Shown: positions 51,814-60,668 of the stretch, one piece after another | Position numbering within the stretch: position 1 is the stretch's first letter | Layout of the letters: each line of letters begins with the position of its first letter | From: Sphingobacterium sp. lm-10 | GTDB lineage: Bacteria > Bacteroidota > Bacteroidia > Sphingobacteriales > Sphingobacteriaceae | DNA: 64,000 bases | NCBI RefSeq assembly: GCF_023554555.1 | Contig: NZ_JAMJWC010000001.1 | Coordinates: forward strand, 1,674,001 to 1,738,000 | Reading direction: 5' to 3' | Made by a program: the position numbers and the translations under genes | The notes under the pieces: model-generated | Database searches by the model: none | Seen by the model: only the letters and a program-made list of their open reading frames with translations | Told to the model about the DNA's origin: nothing

Positions 51814-54393
51814 ATGAAGCACATATTTGTTAAACTCGCCTTTATAATCTCCGCACTTTCCATTTTTTATTCTGCTGAGGCTCAAACGCCCGGAAATCGC
51901 CCTATAAATCTTAGTGATCCTAACGAGCTTTCTTATCTAAATCAGAAAAACTTTGTGATAGGTGGTGTGGATGTGAAGGGAGTAGAGTACCTGGATAAGG
52001 ACGTTTTGATTACCATTTCCAAGTTAACAGTAGGCCAGTATATCGAGGTTCCTAGCGAGCAAACTGCGAACGTAATCAAAGACTTGATGGCGCAAAATCT
52101 TTTCGAAGAGGTACAGTTATATGCAACAAGCATTCAGGGAGAAAACATCTTTTTAGAGATCCGAGTGGTAGAGAGACCTCGCTTGGCAGGCATCAATGTT
52201 GAAGGCCTAAAAAAGAGCCAAGCAGAGGAGGTACGCAAACGTCTGAATGCCGGATCAGGTAAGATTGTAAACGAGAACCTACTTCGTACCACACGAAGTA
52301 CTATTGAGAAGTATTTAAGAGAGAAATCTTATCTATATCCGGATATCACAATCACCACTGCCCCAGACTCCGCACAGACAAACTACGAAGTCGTTACAGC
52401 TAAAGTAGACAGAAACAGTAAAATTAAAGTACGTAAAGTAAACTTTACGGGTTCAGAAAATTTTTCTGAACGCCAATTGCGTAAATTCCTTAAAGGCGTA
52501 AAGCCTCGCGCTTGGTTCCGCATCTTTGGGCCGGGTCGTTTTAAAGAAGATAAATACCAGGAAGCAAAAGAAAACCTGATTGCTAAAATGCAGGACAGGG
52601 GTTATCGTGATGCCGAAATTCTACGAGACAGTATCTGGCGCTACGGTAAAAAGGAAATTGCTATAGACATTGATTTGTATGAAGGGCCTCGTTACTACGT
52701 GGGAAATATCACCTGGACAGGTAACTCTAAATACCAAGACTCGATCCTGAACCTAATTATGGGTATCAATAAAGGTGATATTTATAGCGAAGAAAAAATC
52801 CATGCCCGCCTAATGGGGCCTACTCGCGCCAGTGACGATATCGCCGCACTTTATCAGAACGATGGTTACTTGACTTTCTCTATAGAACCCATCATCAAAC
52901 GCATAGATAAAGACACCATAGATTTGGAAATCCAAATGTTTGAAGGTAAGCAATACACCATCAACAATGTGATCTTGAAAGGAAATGATGTAACAAATGA
53001 CCGTGTGGTACTTCGTTCGATATTCCTTAAACCGGGGATGAAATACTCTCGAGAAGCCTTAGTAAGTAGTATTCGGGAGATCTCACAACTCGGCATGTTC
53101 GATGAACAAAAGATCACGCCCAATCCTGCCAAAAATCTGAATATGGAGGAAGGTACCACTGACTTGGAATTTACTGTGGTAGAAAAAGCTTCCGATCAGG
53201 TAGAATTATCCGGTGGTTATGGTGCCGGACAAGTTATCGGTACATTGGGGTTGAACTTCAATAACTTCTCCACCAGCAACTTCTTCAAAAAAGATTCATG
53301 GAGGCCACTTCCACGTGGAGATGGGCAAAAATTGAGTATTCGTGGACAAACGTCCGGAAGAAGATACCAATCCTATAATCTTTCCTTCTCGGAACCTTGG
53401 TTGGGCGGTAAAAAACCTATTTACTTTGGTTTAAATGCCTACGTATCGAACATGCGCGAGATGTTTTTTCAAGGTTCGCAATGGGTAGAAAGAGAAAATG
53501 CGCCATTCATCAACATGCACGGGGTAACTGCCACTTTAGGTAAGCGTTTACAATGGCCTGATCGTTATTTTCAGATCAATAGCTCTCTTTCCTTCCAACG
53601 CTATGTATTGAACAACTATGCGGGATTGTTCTTATTTGCAGATGGAGATTCTTATAACATTAACTTTACGCAGGAGATTAGTCGTAATACCGTGGATGCA
53701 CCGATCTACCCTACCTCTGGTTCTAATATTCGCTTGAGCGTACAACTGACTCCACCGTATTCGTTATGGAATAACGTGGACTATGCGACCGCACCGGCCA
53801 ATGAAGTCTACAAATTTGTAGAATACCACAAATGGAAATTTGATTCCCAATGGTATACCACTATTGCTGGAAAATTGGTCTTGAAATCGCAAGCACAGTT
53901 TGGTTACCTAGGTATGTATGGTGGTGATGCGCCTATTTCTCCATTCGAGCGTTTTGTGTTAGGTGGTGATGGTATGCAGGGTTTTGACTTCCTACAAGGT
54001 ACAGAGATTATAGCGATGCGTGGTTATGCCAATGGTACCGTCATTCCAGAATCTACTGGCGGGGGTAATGCGCAAAATATAGCGGTACGTTCTGGTTCTC
54101 CAATTTATGCAAGATACCAGTTAGAGCTCCGCCATCCAATTATGTTGAATGAGCAAGCTACTGTATTTGCGTTAGCCTTTGCTGAAGCGGGTAATACATG
54201 GAATACATTTCGCGAATTTAATCCTTTCAAGGTACGTCGTACTGTTGGTATAGGTGCTCGTATATTCTTACCAATCTTTGGTATGTTGGGTATCGATTAC
54301 GGACACGCATTCGATCCGATCCCAGGCATGCCGGAAAGTCGCTGGAGACAAAACTTTACATTTAGTATTATACAAAATATGGGTGGTTTCTAG
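51814..54393 (+). CDS. bamA: Outer membrane assembly factor BamA
   Basis: An 859-residue Omp85 protein that folds and inserts outer-membrane beta-barrel proteins. Signal peptide (ending IFYSAEAQ), five POTRA domains (about 45-465, the first IGGVDVKGVEYLDKDVLITI), then the C-terminal barrel (about 480-859) with EVELSGGYGAGQV-type strands and the MRGYANG loop corresponding to the VRGF motif. The final strand ends NFTFSIIQNMGGF with a terminal aromatic residue. Two Skp-type chaperone genes follow, as in many genomes of the phylum. Confidence 0.96.
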   Translation: MKHIFVKLAFIISALSIFYSAEAQTPGNRPINLSDPNELSYLNQKNFVIGGVDVKGVEYLDKDVLITISKLTVGQYIEVPSEQTANVIKDLMAQNLFEEVQLYATSIQGENIFLEIRVVERPRLAGINVEGLKKSQAEEVRKRLNAGSGKIVNENLLRTTRSTIEKYLREKSYLYPDITITTAPDSAQTNYEVVTAKVDRNSKIKVRKVNFTGSENFSERQLRKFLKGVKPRAWFRIFGPGRFKEDKYQEAKENLIAKMQDRGYRDAEILRDSIWRYGKKEIAIDIDLYEGPRYYVGNITWTGNSKYQDSILNLIMGINKGDIYSEEKIHARLMGPTRASDDIAALYQNDGYLTFSIEPIIKRIDKDTIDLEIQMFEGKQYTINNVILKGNDVTNDRVVLRSIFLKPGMKYSREALVSSIREISQLGMFDEQKITPNPAKNLNMEEGTTDLEFTVVEKASDQVELSGGYGAGQVIGTLGLNFNNFSTSNFFKKDSWRPLPRGDGQKLSIRGQTSGRRYQSYNLSFSEPWLGGKKPIYFGLNAYVSNMREMFFQGSQWVERENAPFINMHGVTATLGKRLQWPDRYFQINSSLSFQRYVLNNYAGLFLFADGDSYNINFTQEISRNTVDAPIYPTSGSNIRLSVQLTPPYSLWNNVDYATAPANEVYKFVEYHKWKFDSQWYTTIAGKLVLKSQAQFGYLGMYGGDAPISPFERFVLGGDGMQGFDFLQGTEIIAMRGYANGTVIPESTGGGNAQNIAVRSGSPIYARYQLELRHPIMLNEQATVFALAFAEAGNTWNTFREFNPFKVRRTVGIGARIFLPIFGMLGIDYGHAFDPIPGMPESRWRQNFTFSIIQNMGGF

Positions 54394-54410
54394 CCTAGAG
54401 TTCTATATAA

Positions 54411-54450
54411 AACAGAAATGGTTACCTTCTAATGGGTAACCATTTCTGTT
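54411..54450 (+). terminator. Terminator after bamA
   Basis: 16-bp stem AACAGAAATGGTTACC / GGTAACCATTTCTGTT with an 8-base loop, 18 bases after the stop. Confidence 0.9.
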
Positions 54451-54672
54451 TTACAGACACTCGCATGAGATGCTCTTCTTTAAACATGATCAAACAAAAC
54501 TGAGCACGGGCGACATCAGTTAAATTTAAGTTAAAAATGGACGACAGTCCCTTTTAAGCAAGATTATTTTTTGTTACTTTGTGATGGGACTAGTTAATAG
54601 ATGGATAATTTAAACTTTTTGAAGTTTCGATTGTCAGAAGAATATAACAGTAGAAAATTAAAGCATATATCG

Positions 54673-55209
54673 ATGAAAAAGATACTCATGATTACGGCAC
54701 TTCTAGCGCTAACGTTTAGTGCAAGTTATGCGCAACAGAAACTAGCTTACGTAAACTCGGAATATGTTTTAAAACACATTCCTGAATATGCGGCCGCTCA
54801 AAAGCAATTGGACGAGCTTTCTACAAAATGGCAAGAAGAGGTAGATGGTAAATACGCAGAGATTGAACGCTTGTATAAAGCGTATCAGAACGACCAAACC
54901 CTACTGAACGATGACATGCGTAGACGTCGTGAAGATGAAATCGTTAATAAAGAACGAGAAGTAAAAGATTTGCAACGTCAGCGTTTTGGCTTTGAAGGCG
55001 AATTGTTCAAACAACGTGCTCAACTCATCCAACCGATACAGCAACGCCTTACCAAAGCAATTCAGGATCTTGCTGCATCAGAAAGTTTGGACTTGATTTT
55101 GGATAAAGGTCCGGAGACAACCTTCCTATTTGCTAATCCAGCATTGGATAAAAGTAATGCGGTGATCACGAAGCTTGGTTTCAAGCCAGATCCGAAACTA
55201 GCAGATTAA
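54673..55209 (+). CDS. OmpH/Skp-family periplasmic chaperone (first copy)
   Basis: A 178-residue exported chaperone from the ATG at 54673, which gives a standard signal peptide (MKKILMITALLALTFSASYA, then QQ). The mature part starts KLAYVNSEYVLKHIPEYAAA and is a long charged coiled coil, then a C-terminal LAASESLDLILDKG as in OmpH. An upstream in-frame ATG at 54601 would add 24 non-signal residues. Works with BamA in outer-membrane protein delivery. Confidence 0.92.
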   Translation: MKKILMITALLALTFSASYAQQKLAYVNSEYVLKHIPEYAAAQKQLDELSTKWQEEVDGKYAEIERLYKAYQNDQTLLNDDMRRRREDEIVNKEREVKDLQRQRFGFEGELFKQRAQLIQPIQQRLTKAIQDLAASESLDLILDKGPETTFLFANPALDKSNAVITKLGFKPDPKLAD

Positions 55210-55283
55210 GATTTTTTTAGTATAATTGCGCAAACTAATAAGATTAACAAAATAAACAACAAACTTATCGCAGTATAAGATTT

Positions 55284-55832
55284 ATGATTAACATGAAAAT
55301 GATGAAAAATGTATGGAAAGGTGTAGCTGTAGCAGCGGGGTTATTCATGGCTACACAAGTGACGAATGCTCAACAAAAAATTGGACACATTAACTCTCAA
55401 GAGTTGATGCAAGCTACGCCAGAATTTAAAACTGCGCAAACCCAAATACAGACCTTGAGAGAAACTAAAGAGAAAGAGTATCAAGGAATGTTGGAGCTGT
55501 ACCAGAAAAAACAAACAGAAGCAAACGAGAAAGCGATGAATCGCAGTGAAGCCAATAAAACTACTTTGGATACTGAAATCCAAGGTCTTGTAGCAGAGAT
55601 GCGTCAAATGGAAGAACGGATTCAGGCGACTAACGGTCAGGCTCAAGAAGAATTACAAAAGAAATACCAAGAGTTGATGAACCCAATCGAAACAAAGGTA
55701 ATCAACGCCATCAATACGGTAGCAAAAGACAAAGGCTATGCTTATGTATTAGACTTAGCTAGCGGAAGTGTATTTTATTTCGATGGAGGTGACGATTTGA
55801 CACCGGATGTAAAATCGAAATTGGGAATCTAA
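55284..55832 (+). CDS. OmpH/Skp-family periplasmic chaperone (second copy)
   Basis: A 182-residue paralogue of the previous gene, 74 bases downstream: signal peptide (ending TQVTNAQ), KIGHINSQELMQATPEFKTA, coiled coil and KDKGYAYVLDLASG near the C-terminus. Starts at 55284 and 55293 (MKMMKN) are both possible. A strong terminator follows, closing the bamA-skp-skp group and forming the border to the accessory island. Confidence 0.92.
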   Translation: MINMKMMKNVWKGVAVAAGLFMATQVTNAQQKIGHINSQELMQATPEFKTAQTQIQTLRETKEKEYQGMLELYQKKQTEANEKAMNRSEANKTTLDTEIQGLVAEMRQMEERIQATNGQAQEELQKKYQELMNPIETKVINAINTVAKDKGYAYVLDLASGSVFYFDGGDDLTPDVKSKLGI

Positions 55833-55855
55833 TTTTTCCTTCTTTAAAAACTTAC

Positions 55856-55890
55856 AAAGCCACTGCACACCTTGTGTAGTGGCTTTTTTT
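55856..55890 (+). terminator. Terminator after second ompH
   Basis: 14-bp stem (one G-U) AAAGCCACTGCACA / TGTGTAGTGGCTTT, loop CCT, followed by T7. Confidence 0.93.
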
Positions 55891-56089
55891 ATGCAATATA
55901 TTCCGCAATTTTTATTTCTTAAAACACAAATTAAAATTTAAATATCAACAAAACAGACAGTTATACAACCTCACTCATTAAATTATAAACTATTTGTAAA
56001 TCTTTTTCGAAAAAGTAATGCGCATCTAGCGTTATTCTTTACGGATCTCTCCCCTCCCCCAACAATATATTATTTTGAATTATATTTTG

Positions 56090-56105
56090 ACATGTCGCGA
56101 CATGT
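56090..56105. promoter_or_regulatory. Perfect 16-bp palindrome ACATGTCGCGACATGT
   Basis: Stands 37 bases before the first gene of the island, next to a T-rich promoter-like TATATTTTG. An operator for a phage- or plasmid-type repressor is likely. No repressor gene is seen next to it, and no second copy was noticed in the window. Confidence 0.65.
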
Positions 56106-56142
56106 TTATTCATTTGCATCAGTACGTCACAATTAAAATGTT

Positions 56143-56433
56143 ATGAGGCTTGACTTTGACAAACTGGTTCTCAAAAAATTGATGACGATTAATATAGGCG
56201 ATACGATTGCCATAAGCAGCCTTGCCCCGAAAGATCCAGATGGATTTACTTTGGGAGTTAAGCGGCTTATCCGATCAGGGTGGTGTGAATATGAATTCTC
56301 AAATGATTATTCTGCCATTCGCCGATTAGACCTCCCCGATTTTGCGAGTGACCATTTCAAAACTTTAAGAAATGAACACAGCAAACAATTACACACTTCA
56401 AAAAATACCGCAGCCGGTAGAAGCTACTGGTAA
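56143..56433 (+). CDS. Hypothetical island protein, 96 residues
   Basis: First gene of the accessory island. Residues 15-55 (TINIGDTIAISSLAPKDPDG, then FTLGVKRLIRSGWCEYEF) read like a small winged-helix-like or phage-accessory fold, but no family is recognised. The end overlaps the next gene by 62 bases in another frame, a long overlap that may mean the true stop or the next start differs. Confidence 0.5.
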   Translation: MRLDFDKLVLKKLMTINIGDTIAISSLAPKDPDGFTLGVKRLIRSGWCEYEFSNDYSAIRRLDLPDFASDHFKTLRNEHSKQLHTSKNTAAGRSYW

Positions 56434-56665
56434 AGTATCGAATAACACCTTTCATCCATACGCGCTTCGCGAACTTGGCTTTACAGATAATGGTCTGGCT
56501 TGGGCAAATTCCAATGAGCATTACCACTCCTTAGAAACTCAACTCGGTACGCTATGCGTTGTTGGATTTTCCAAAGTCATCCTACTTCACGGCAATAAGG
56601 AAGATCATCTCGATCGGATTAACATCGTCCGAATGCTAACCCTTTTCATCGAAATGCTATCATGA
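56372..56665 (+). CDS. Hypothetical island protein, 97 residues
   Basis: Begins MNTANNYTLQKIPQPVEATG, contains a central ELGFTDNGLAWANSNEHYH and ends in a helix IVRMLTLFIEMLS. Its stop overlaps the start of the next small gene as ATGA. No family recognised; composition and gene packing match phage or conjugative-element cargo. Confidence 0.6.
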   Translation: MNTANNYTLQKIPQPVEATGKVSNNTFHPYALRELGFTDNGLAWANSNEHYHSLETQLGTLCVVGFSKVILLHGNKEDHLDRINIVRMLTLFIEMLS

Positions 56666-56772
56666 GGAATCAAGGAACCATTTCAGCGCTCGATCAGATA
56701 GAAGCGTCGGCTATACAGGTTGCCACTGGCGTCTACGATATCGCACCAGAACGTGAGGAGGTGGAATCATGA
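56662..56772 (+). CDS. Small island ORF, 36 residues
   Basis: ATG at 56662 overlaps the previous stop (ATGA) and its own stop overlaps the next start (ATGA). Its 3' end encodes the Shine-Dalgarno of the next gene. Product MRNQGTISALDQIEASAIQV...; no family. Confidence 0.5.
   Translation: MRNQGTISALDQIEASAIQVATGVYDIAPEREEVES
56755..56763 (+). promoter_or_regulatory. Strong Shine-Dalgarno GAGGAGGTG
   Basis: 5 bases before the ATG at 56769. Canonical SD sites are rare in Bacteroidota core genes. Confidence 0.7.
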
Positions 56773-57035
56773 GAGAGGCACCACACATGCAAAAGGGCGA
56801 AGTTAAGGTGAGTGGCCGTGCCAGGGTGTATACCACACGCGAGTATGATCCTAGCCAGCAGCGTAAAGTCGACATACCCTTCATGAGTATGTCAGTGTAT
56901 GTCAATTCGGATGATCCCAGAACAGACGATGAGATCAAACGTACCTGGGCAGAGAGAAAAGCAAAAGAATATAAATCATTCACATCACCTTATCTGGCTA
57001 AGCCGGTGAAGGGGAAAGGAGGAAGCAATGACTAG
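56769..57035 (+). CDS. Hypothetical island protein, 88 residues
   Basis: A very charged protein (MREAPHMQKGEVKVSGRARV, TTREYDPSQQRKVDIPF) without a recognised family; the C-terminal third is Lys-rich. Start supported by a strong SD and ATGA coupling. Its end overlaps the YopX-like gene by 8 bases. Confidence 0.65.
   Translation: MREAPHMQKGEVKVSGRARVYTTREYDPSQQRKVDIPFMSMSVYVNSDDPRTDDEIKRTWAERKAKEYKSFTSPYLAKPVKGKGGSND
57016..57022 (+). promoter_or_regulatory. Strong Shine-Dalgarno AAGGAGG
   Basis: 5 bases before the ATG of the YopX-like gene (57028). Confidence 0.7.
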
Positions 57036-57417
57036 AGAAATAAAGTTCCGCGGCCTGCGGACAGATGGTAAAGGGTGGGTGTATGGCTTTTTGTTTATGA
57101 CAACACATAACACCGCTTTTGAAATAGGTCTAAAGCATTGCATACAGCAAATAAAAAAGTACGGATTAACCTATGACACGTTTCAAGTCATACCCGAATC
57201 AGTCGGCCAGTTCACCGGTAGATTGGATAGTGCAGGGGTAGAAATATTTGAAGGCGACACTGGATTGCATGGAGAAAGCCGAAGAATTGTAGAGTACATG
57301 AATACAAACTTCACTTTAGTCAGTATGGATAGATCGCAAGGTATATTATTGTCCTTCTCTCCCAGATTTGTAGTCATCGGCAACATACACCAAGAAAGAG
57401 AGGTAAGCAATGGATAA
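57028..57417 (+). CDS. YopX-family phage protein
   Basis: A 129-residue protein matching YopX: MTREIKFRGLRTDGKGWVYG at the N-terminus, VIPESVGQFTGRLDSAGVEIFEGD in the centre and FVVIGNIHQEREV at the end. YopX proteins are frequent in prophages and mobile elements of Firmicutes and Bacteroidota; the function is unknown. Marks the region as mobile-element-derived. Confidence 0.9.
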   Translation: MTREIKFRGLRTDGKGWVYGFLFMTTHNTAFEIGLKHCIQQIKKYGLTYDTFQVIPESVGQFTGRLDSAGVEIFEGDTGLHGESRRIVEYMNTNFTLVSMDRSQGILLSFSPRFVVIGNIHQEREVSNG

Positions 57418-57829
57418 CACACTAGAAAATAAAGCGAAGTTCTTTACCGTTTATTGGGGGCAAATAGCGCTAAAAGAAAGCAAATACCCCAATTCCCCTT
57501 CATGCAAAGTATGCGAAACGTTTATAGAAGAGTTTAAAAACTATCATTTACAACTCAAACCCCTATCAGCAATAAGCGAACAGCATTTAAAAGAGTTATT
57601 GCCATTAGTTGAGGAAACCTCATACATGAGAGGTTACATGAACCCAAATATGGTAAAGCAGATATTCACCTATTACGAGAAAACAAGCAAGCTAACAGGC
57701 CAACAGTGGATTAACGTCGTCGATTTTCTACGTCGTAACGGATACGCTTGGGAATGGAACGGAGTATCAGTTGAGGAGCAAGTAGACAAAGGTTGGGCTG
57801 TATTGGAAAGCGAGGTATCTAATGGATAA
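57410..57829 (+). CDS. Hypothetical island protein, 139 residues
   Basis: Overlaps the YopX gene by 8 bases. Mostly helical; CKVCETFIEEFKNYHLQLKP carries two Cys and SVEEQVDKGWAVLESEVSNG forms the end, a tail that repeats the C-terminal EVSNG of the YopX-like protein (both coding ends include the SD of the following gene). No family recognised. Confidence 0.65.
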   Translation: MDNTLENKAKFFTVYWGQIALKESKYPNSPSCKVCETFIEEFKNYHLQLKPLSAISEQHLKELLPLVEETSYMRGYMNPNMVKQIFTYYEKTSKLTGQQWINVVDFLRRNGYAWEWNGVSVEEQVDKGWAVLESEVSNG

Positions 57830-58256
57830 GCTAACACTAGAACATCTCGCGCCTTACTTGCCGTATGGGTTAAAAGTAAAAGCCGTACTAGGCATAAGGA
57901 AATTAAAAAGATTGGAAATAGGCACCGACCATTTTTTTGGGATAACCTACTTTCAAGATTCTAAAAAAATTACATTACCGCACATCAAATGCAAACCCAT
58001 ACTTCGCCCCCTATCCGATCTAACAATTGATTGGTTCAAAGAAAACATAGATCAAGATTTAGAAGGTTTTAGGATCAACTGCGAGCCAGATAAAAACCAC
58101 TTTTCAGTAGAAGTTTGTGATAAGGTTATCGGATGGACTGCGATATCCTACGAAGAGTATCGACTATTTTTTAAAGATAATATTGACGTATTCGGCCTAA
58201 TCGATGCCGGACTAGCTATTGACATTAACACTTTGAAAGGAGAAAGCCATGCCTAA
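57822..58256 (+). CDS. Phage-type hypothetical protein, 144 residues
   Basis: N-terminus LTLEHLAPYLPYGLKVKAVL and ...CKPILRPLSDLTIDW are blocks I recognise from uncharacterised proteins of Bacteroidota prophages. No enzymatic motif seen. Overlaps its neighbours by 8 bases on each side. Confidence 0.7.
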   Translation: MDKLTLEHLAPYLPYGLKVKAVLGIRKLKRLEIGTDHFFGITYFQDSKKITLPHIKCKPILRPLSDLTIDWFKENIDQDLEGFRINCEPDKNHFSVEVCDKVIGWTAISYEEYRLFFKDNIDVFGLIDAGLAIDINTLKGESHA

Positions 58257-58491
58257 ACTATATATACCAGTACCAATCGCTGAGCGTATGCCGGTGATTG
58301 GGAATCAGCATCCATTGGAAAAATTGATATTCATCGATAATTGCAACGTTAAGCATGCAATACCACTACGTCTCATAGAGCTTGAAGATCGGCAGCACCT
58401 CATGGAAATTGGCTACACTCACTGGCTGGAAGAAGTGGAAGTATCAGAGGATGTAGTGGAAATGCTGAAAGGAGGTGCATCATGCAAGTAA
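58249..58491 (+). CDS. Hypothetical island protein, 80 residues
   Basis: Small protein (MPKLYIPVPIAERMPVIGNQ ... HYTHW-like end IGYTHWLEEVEVSEDVVEML), preceded by AAGGAGA 7 bases before the ATG. The C-terminal YTHWLEE pattern occurs in small phage proteins; no function known. Overlaps pcfK by 10 bases. Confidence 0.65.
   Translation: MPKLYIPVPIAERMPVIGNQHPLEKLIFIDNCNVKHAIPLRLIELEDRQHLMEIGYTHWLEEVEVSEDVVEMLKGGASCK
58469..58477 (+). promoter_or_regulatory. Strong Shine-Dalgarno AAGGAGGTG
   Basis: 4 bases before the pcfK ATG at 58482, an unusually complete SD. Confidence 0.7.
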
Positions 58492-58853
58492 CAGACGCAT
58501 TCAAAGACATCATCCAAAGTCATCTGACTGGTATGGCTGCCACCGACAGCAACTTCGCAAAGACTTTCGCCAATCCTGAAAAGAAGATTGAGGACTGCAT
58601 TACTTACATTCTAAATACAGTGAAGTCCTCGGGCAAAATGGGCTTTGCAGATGACGAGATCTTCGGCATGGCCATGCATTACTACGATGAGGAACAGATC
58701 GAAGTTGGAAAGCCTATTAGCGGTAAAGTGATCATCAATCGCAGTATTGAAAAGCCTGCATCTACGGAAAAGCCCGTACAACAGGTAAAAACCAAAAAGC
58801 CGATCAAAAAGGACGAAACGATAATTTCTAAGAATCAATTAACCATGTTTTAG
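58482..58853 (+). CDS. pcfK: PcfK-like protein
   Basis: A 123-residue protein of the PcfK family: TDAFKDIIQSHLTGMAATDS, KKIEDCITYILNTVKSSGKM, GFADDEIFGMAMHYYDEEQI, then a Lys/Pro-rich tail. PcfK and PcfJ are named from the pCF10 conjugative plasmid and occur as a pair in many mobile elements of Firmicutes and Bacteroidota. Function unknown. The gene has the strongest SD in the window and is followed by PcfJ. Confidence 0.9.
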   Translation: MQVTDAFKDIIQSHLTGMAATDSNFAKTFANPEKKIEDCITYILNTVKSSGKMGFADDEIFGMAMHYYDEEQIEVGKPISGKVIINRSIEKPASTEKPVQQVKTKKPIKKDETIISKNQLTMF

Positions 58854-58855
58854 CT

Positions 58856-60123
58856 ATGCAACCAAGATACAGCATCGGATTTGGGGATTAAGCAAAGAAC
58901 TTCCCCCTATCAGTAAGAAGCAAGAAGAATTCGCTTATAGCAAAGTGCTGGACCATATTGCCCATCGATCAAAGAAAGGTATTACCTGTATGGATTGCGG
59001 AGAATTTTTCGAGGATCACACTACACACAAGCGGTGCATGTGTCCACATTGCAACACGAAGCTTCAAATAGAAGTAACCCGGAAACGAAAGTTTACACAG
59101 CGTAAGCTGATGGCGATTCTAGATGTTGTTGATGGAGTGCAAGTATCTCGGACTATTGAAGTTTATGGCCATCATCGAGCCGGCGAACCTGTCCGGCACT
59201 TTGTATATGAGATTTACCAGCACTTCTTCAATGTTGAAGGGAAAAATCACATTGTGGCACGCGCTCGCAATATGTTTGGTGAATCATTCGCTGGTGATCT
59301 AGAAGTGAGACGGAATGCGTATTCCTATTGCTATCAATACAGTGTAGACAAAGTCTGTGCAGGTTACAAGATATTGCCAATATTCAAAAAGCTTGGGTTT
59401 AAAGGTAATCTGCACTGGATTTCTCCTTATACATTCTTCACGCTACTTGAAAACAATAACCGCGCGGAGACTCTACTCAAAGTCGGTCAGTATTCTATGT
59501 TCTTTCAGGAGATAAAAAGAGGCAATGGCGGTGCCTATAGATTCTGGGATTCAATCAAGATCTGCATTCGCAATAAATACAAGGTCAAAGATGCGCAGAT
59601 GTATTACGATTACCTGGGATTACTTACGAGATGCCGGAAGGATCTGCGAAGTCCAAAATATGTTTGCCCTAAAAATCTTACCAAAGAACACGATCGCTAC
59701 GTCAAAAAAGTTCGTGAAATGGACCGAAAACGATCGGAAGCAGAGAAGATGCGACGCGCAAGGGACAATGAAGAGCAATACTTAAAAGATAAGCAGGCTT
59801 TCTTTGGTTTGTGTTTCGTAAGAGGTGACGTGACAGTGAAGGTTTTGGAATCTGTAAAGGAATTCGTCCGAGAAAGTGAGATCCATAAGCATTGTGTATT
59901 TACTGGTGATTACTTTAAAAAGCAGGATTCTTTAATCTTCAGCGCGCTCGTGAAAGGCGTACCGGTTGAGACAGTGGAATTATCACTGAAAGAAATGCAG
60001 ATCATCCAATCTCGCGGATTACACAATAAAGCTTCGGAATACAATGAGGACATCAAGAAGCTTGTCGATAGCAATATCGGTCAGGTTCGGAAGATTTACG
60101 ATCAGCTGCAGAGCGCAAATTAA
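58856..60123 (+). CDS. pcfJ: PcfJ-like protein, reading frame interrupted near its start
   Basis: A protein of about 420 residues of the PcfJ family, with a zinc-ribbon-like start (GITCMDCGEFF...CMCPHCNTKL), HWISPYTFFTLLENN and a C-terminal half with GLCFVRGDVTVKVLES and HCVFTGDYFKKQDSLIFSAL. The ATG at 58856, 3 bases after pcfK, opens MQPRYSIGFGD and stops; the conserved ELPPISKKQEEFAYSKVLDH continues in another frame. Adding one G to the G4 run at 58883-58886 joins them. Without that fix, the first in-frame ATG is at 58990. Sequencing error, real mutation and recoding are all possible. Confidence 0.85.
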
Positions 60124-60126
60124 TAC

Positions 60127-60348
60127 CTACCAACCAAACCCGGCATGCTTAAGAAATCCTCCTACGATATCAAAGAAGTTTTCTCCTTGGTAAAGGCGGT
60201 AAGCAACGGAAACCAGAAAGTAGATGAACAATATTTTGACCGCATACTTTAGGTATTTATCCCATTTATATGGCTCTTCATCTTCACAATTGTAGGGATG
60301 ATTATCCAATTTTTCAGGATCTTGCTTGTGTGGTTTTAAATCCTTCAT
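60127..60348 (-). CDS. Small single-pass membrane protein, 73 residues
   Basis: From the ATG at 60348: a hydrophilic N-terminal third (MKDLKPHKQDPEKLDNHPYN, acidic), one membrane helix (YAVKILFIYFLVSVAYRLY) and an amphipathic C-terminus ending HAGFGW. Convergent with PcfJ (3 bases apart). An upstream in-frame start at 60441 is less likely. No family recognised. Confidence 0.55.
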   Translation of the reverse strand: MKDLKPHKQDPEKLDNHPYNCEDEEPYKWDKYLKYAVKILFIYFLVSVAYRLYQGENFFDIVGGFLKHAGFGW

Positions 60349-60368
60349 ATCAGCAAGATACGATAAAA

Positions 60369-60587
60369 ATGACCAAACAAGAAGCAGCATCCGCACTAGA
60401 ACTACTCCACGGTATGGGAATGTCCTACTATGAGGTAGCAAGCTTGTGCGGATGCACAGTAAGAGAGCTGGAGCAATTGTCTATAAAAGTGATGTCGTTC
60501 AAACAAGCTAACTGGCAGAATAGCAATATCACCTTGACGCGGCAAAGCAAAATAAACTGGCCAGAGGAATTGGCTAGTGTCAGTTAA
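60369..60587 (+). CDS. Small HTH-like protein, 72 residues
   Basis: From the ATG at 60369: TKQEAASALELLHGMGMSYY, EVASLCGCTVRELEQLSIKV looks like a short helix-turn-helix of the sigma or transposase-accessory type. Divergent from the small membrane protein, with only 20 bases between starts. A DNA-binding role is inference. Confidence 0.5.
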   Translation: MTKQEAASALELLHGMGMSYYEVASLCGCTVRELEQLSIKVMSFKQANWQNSNITLTRQSKINWPEELASVS

Positions 60588-60668
60588 ATAACACTCAATA
60601 TATAACAAGTGATTAAACTTACTTCAGAGCAAATCGAGCCATTTTTACTTTTCTAAAATAGTCGAGAC

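Noticed and set aside
58856..58891. Separate 11-codon peptide MQPRYSIGFGD between pcfK and pcfJ
   Set aside because: MQPR matches the expected start of PcfJ, so it is better read as the beginning of pcfJ before a frameshift.
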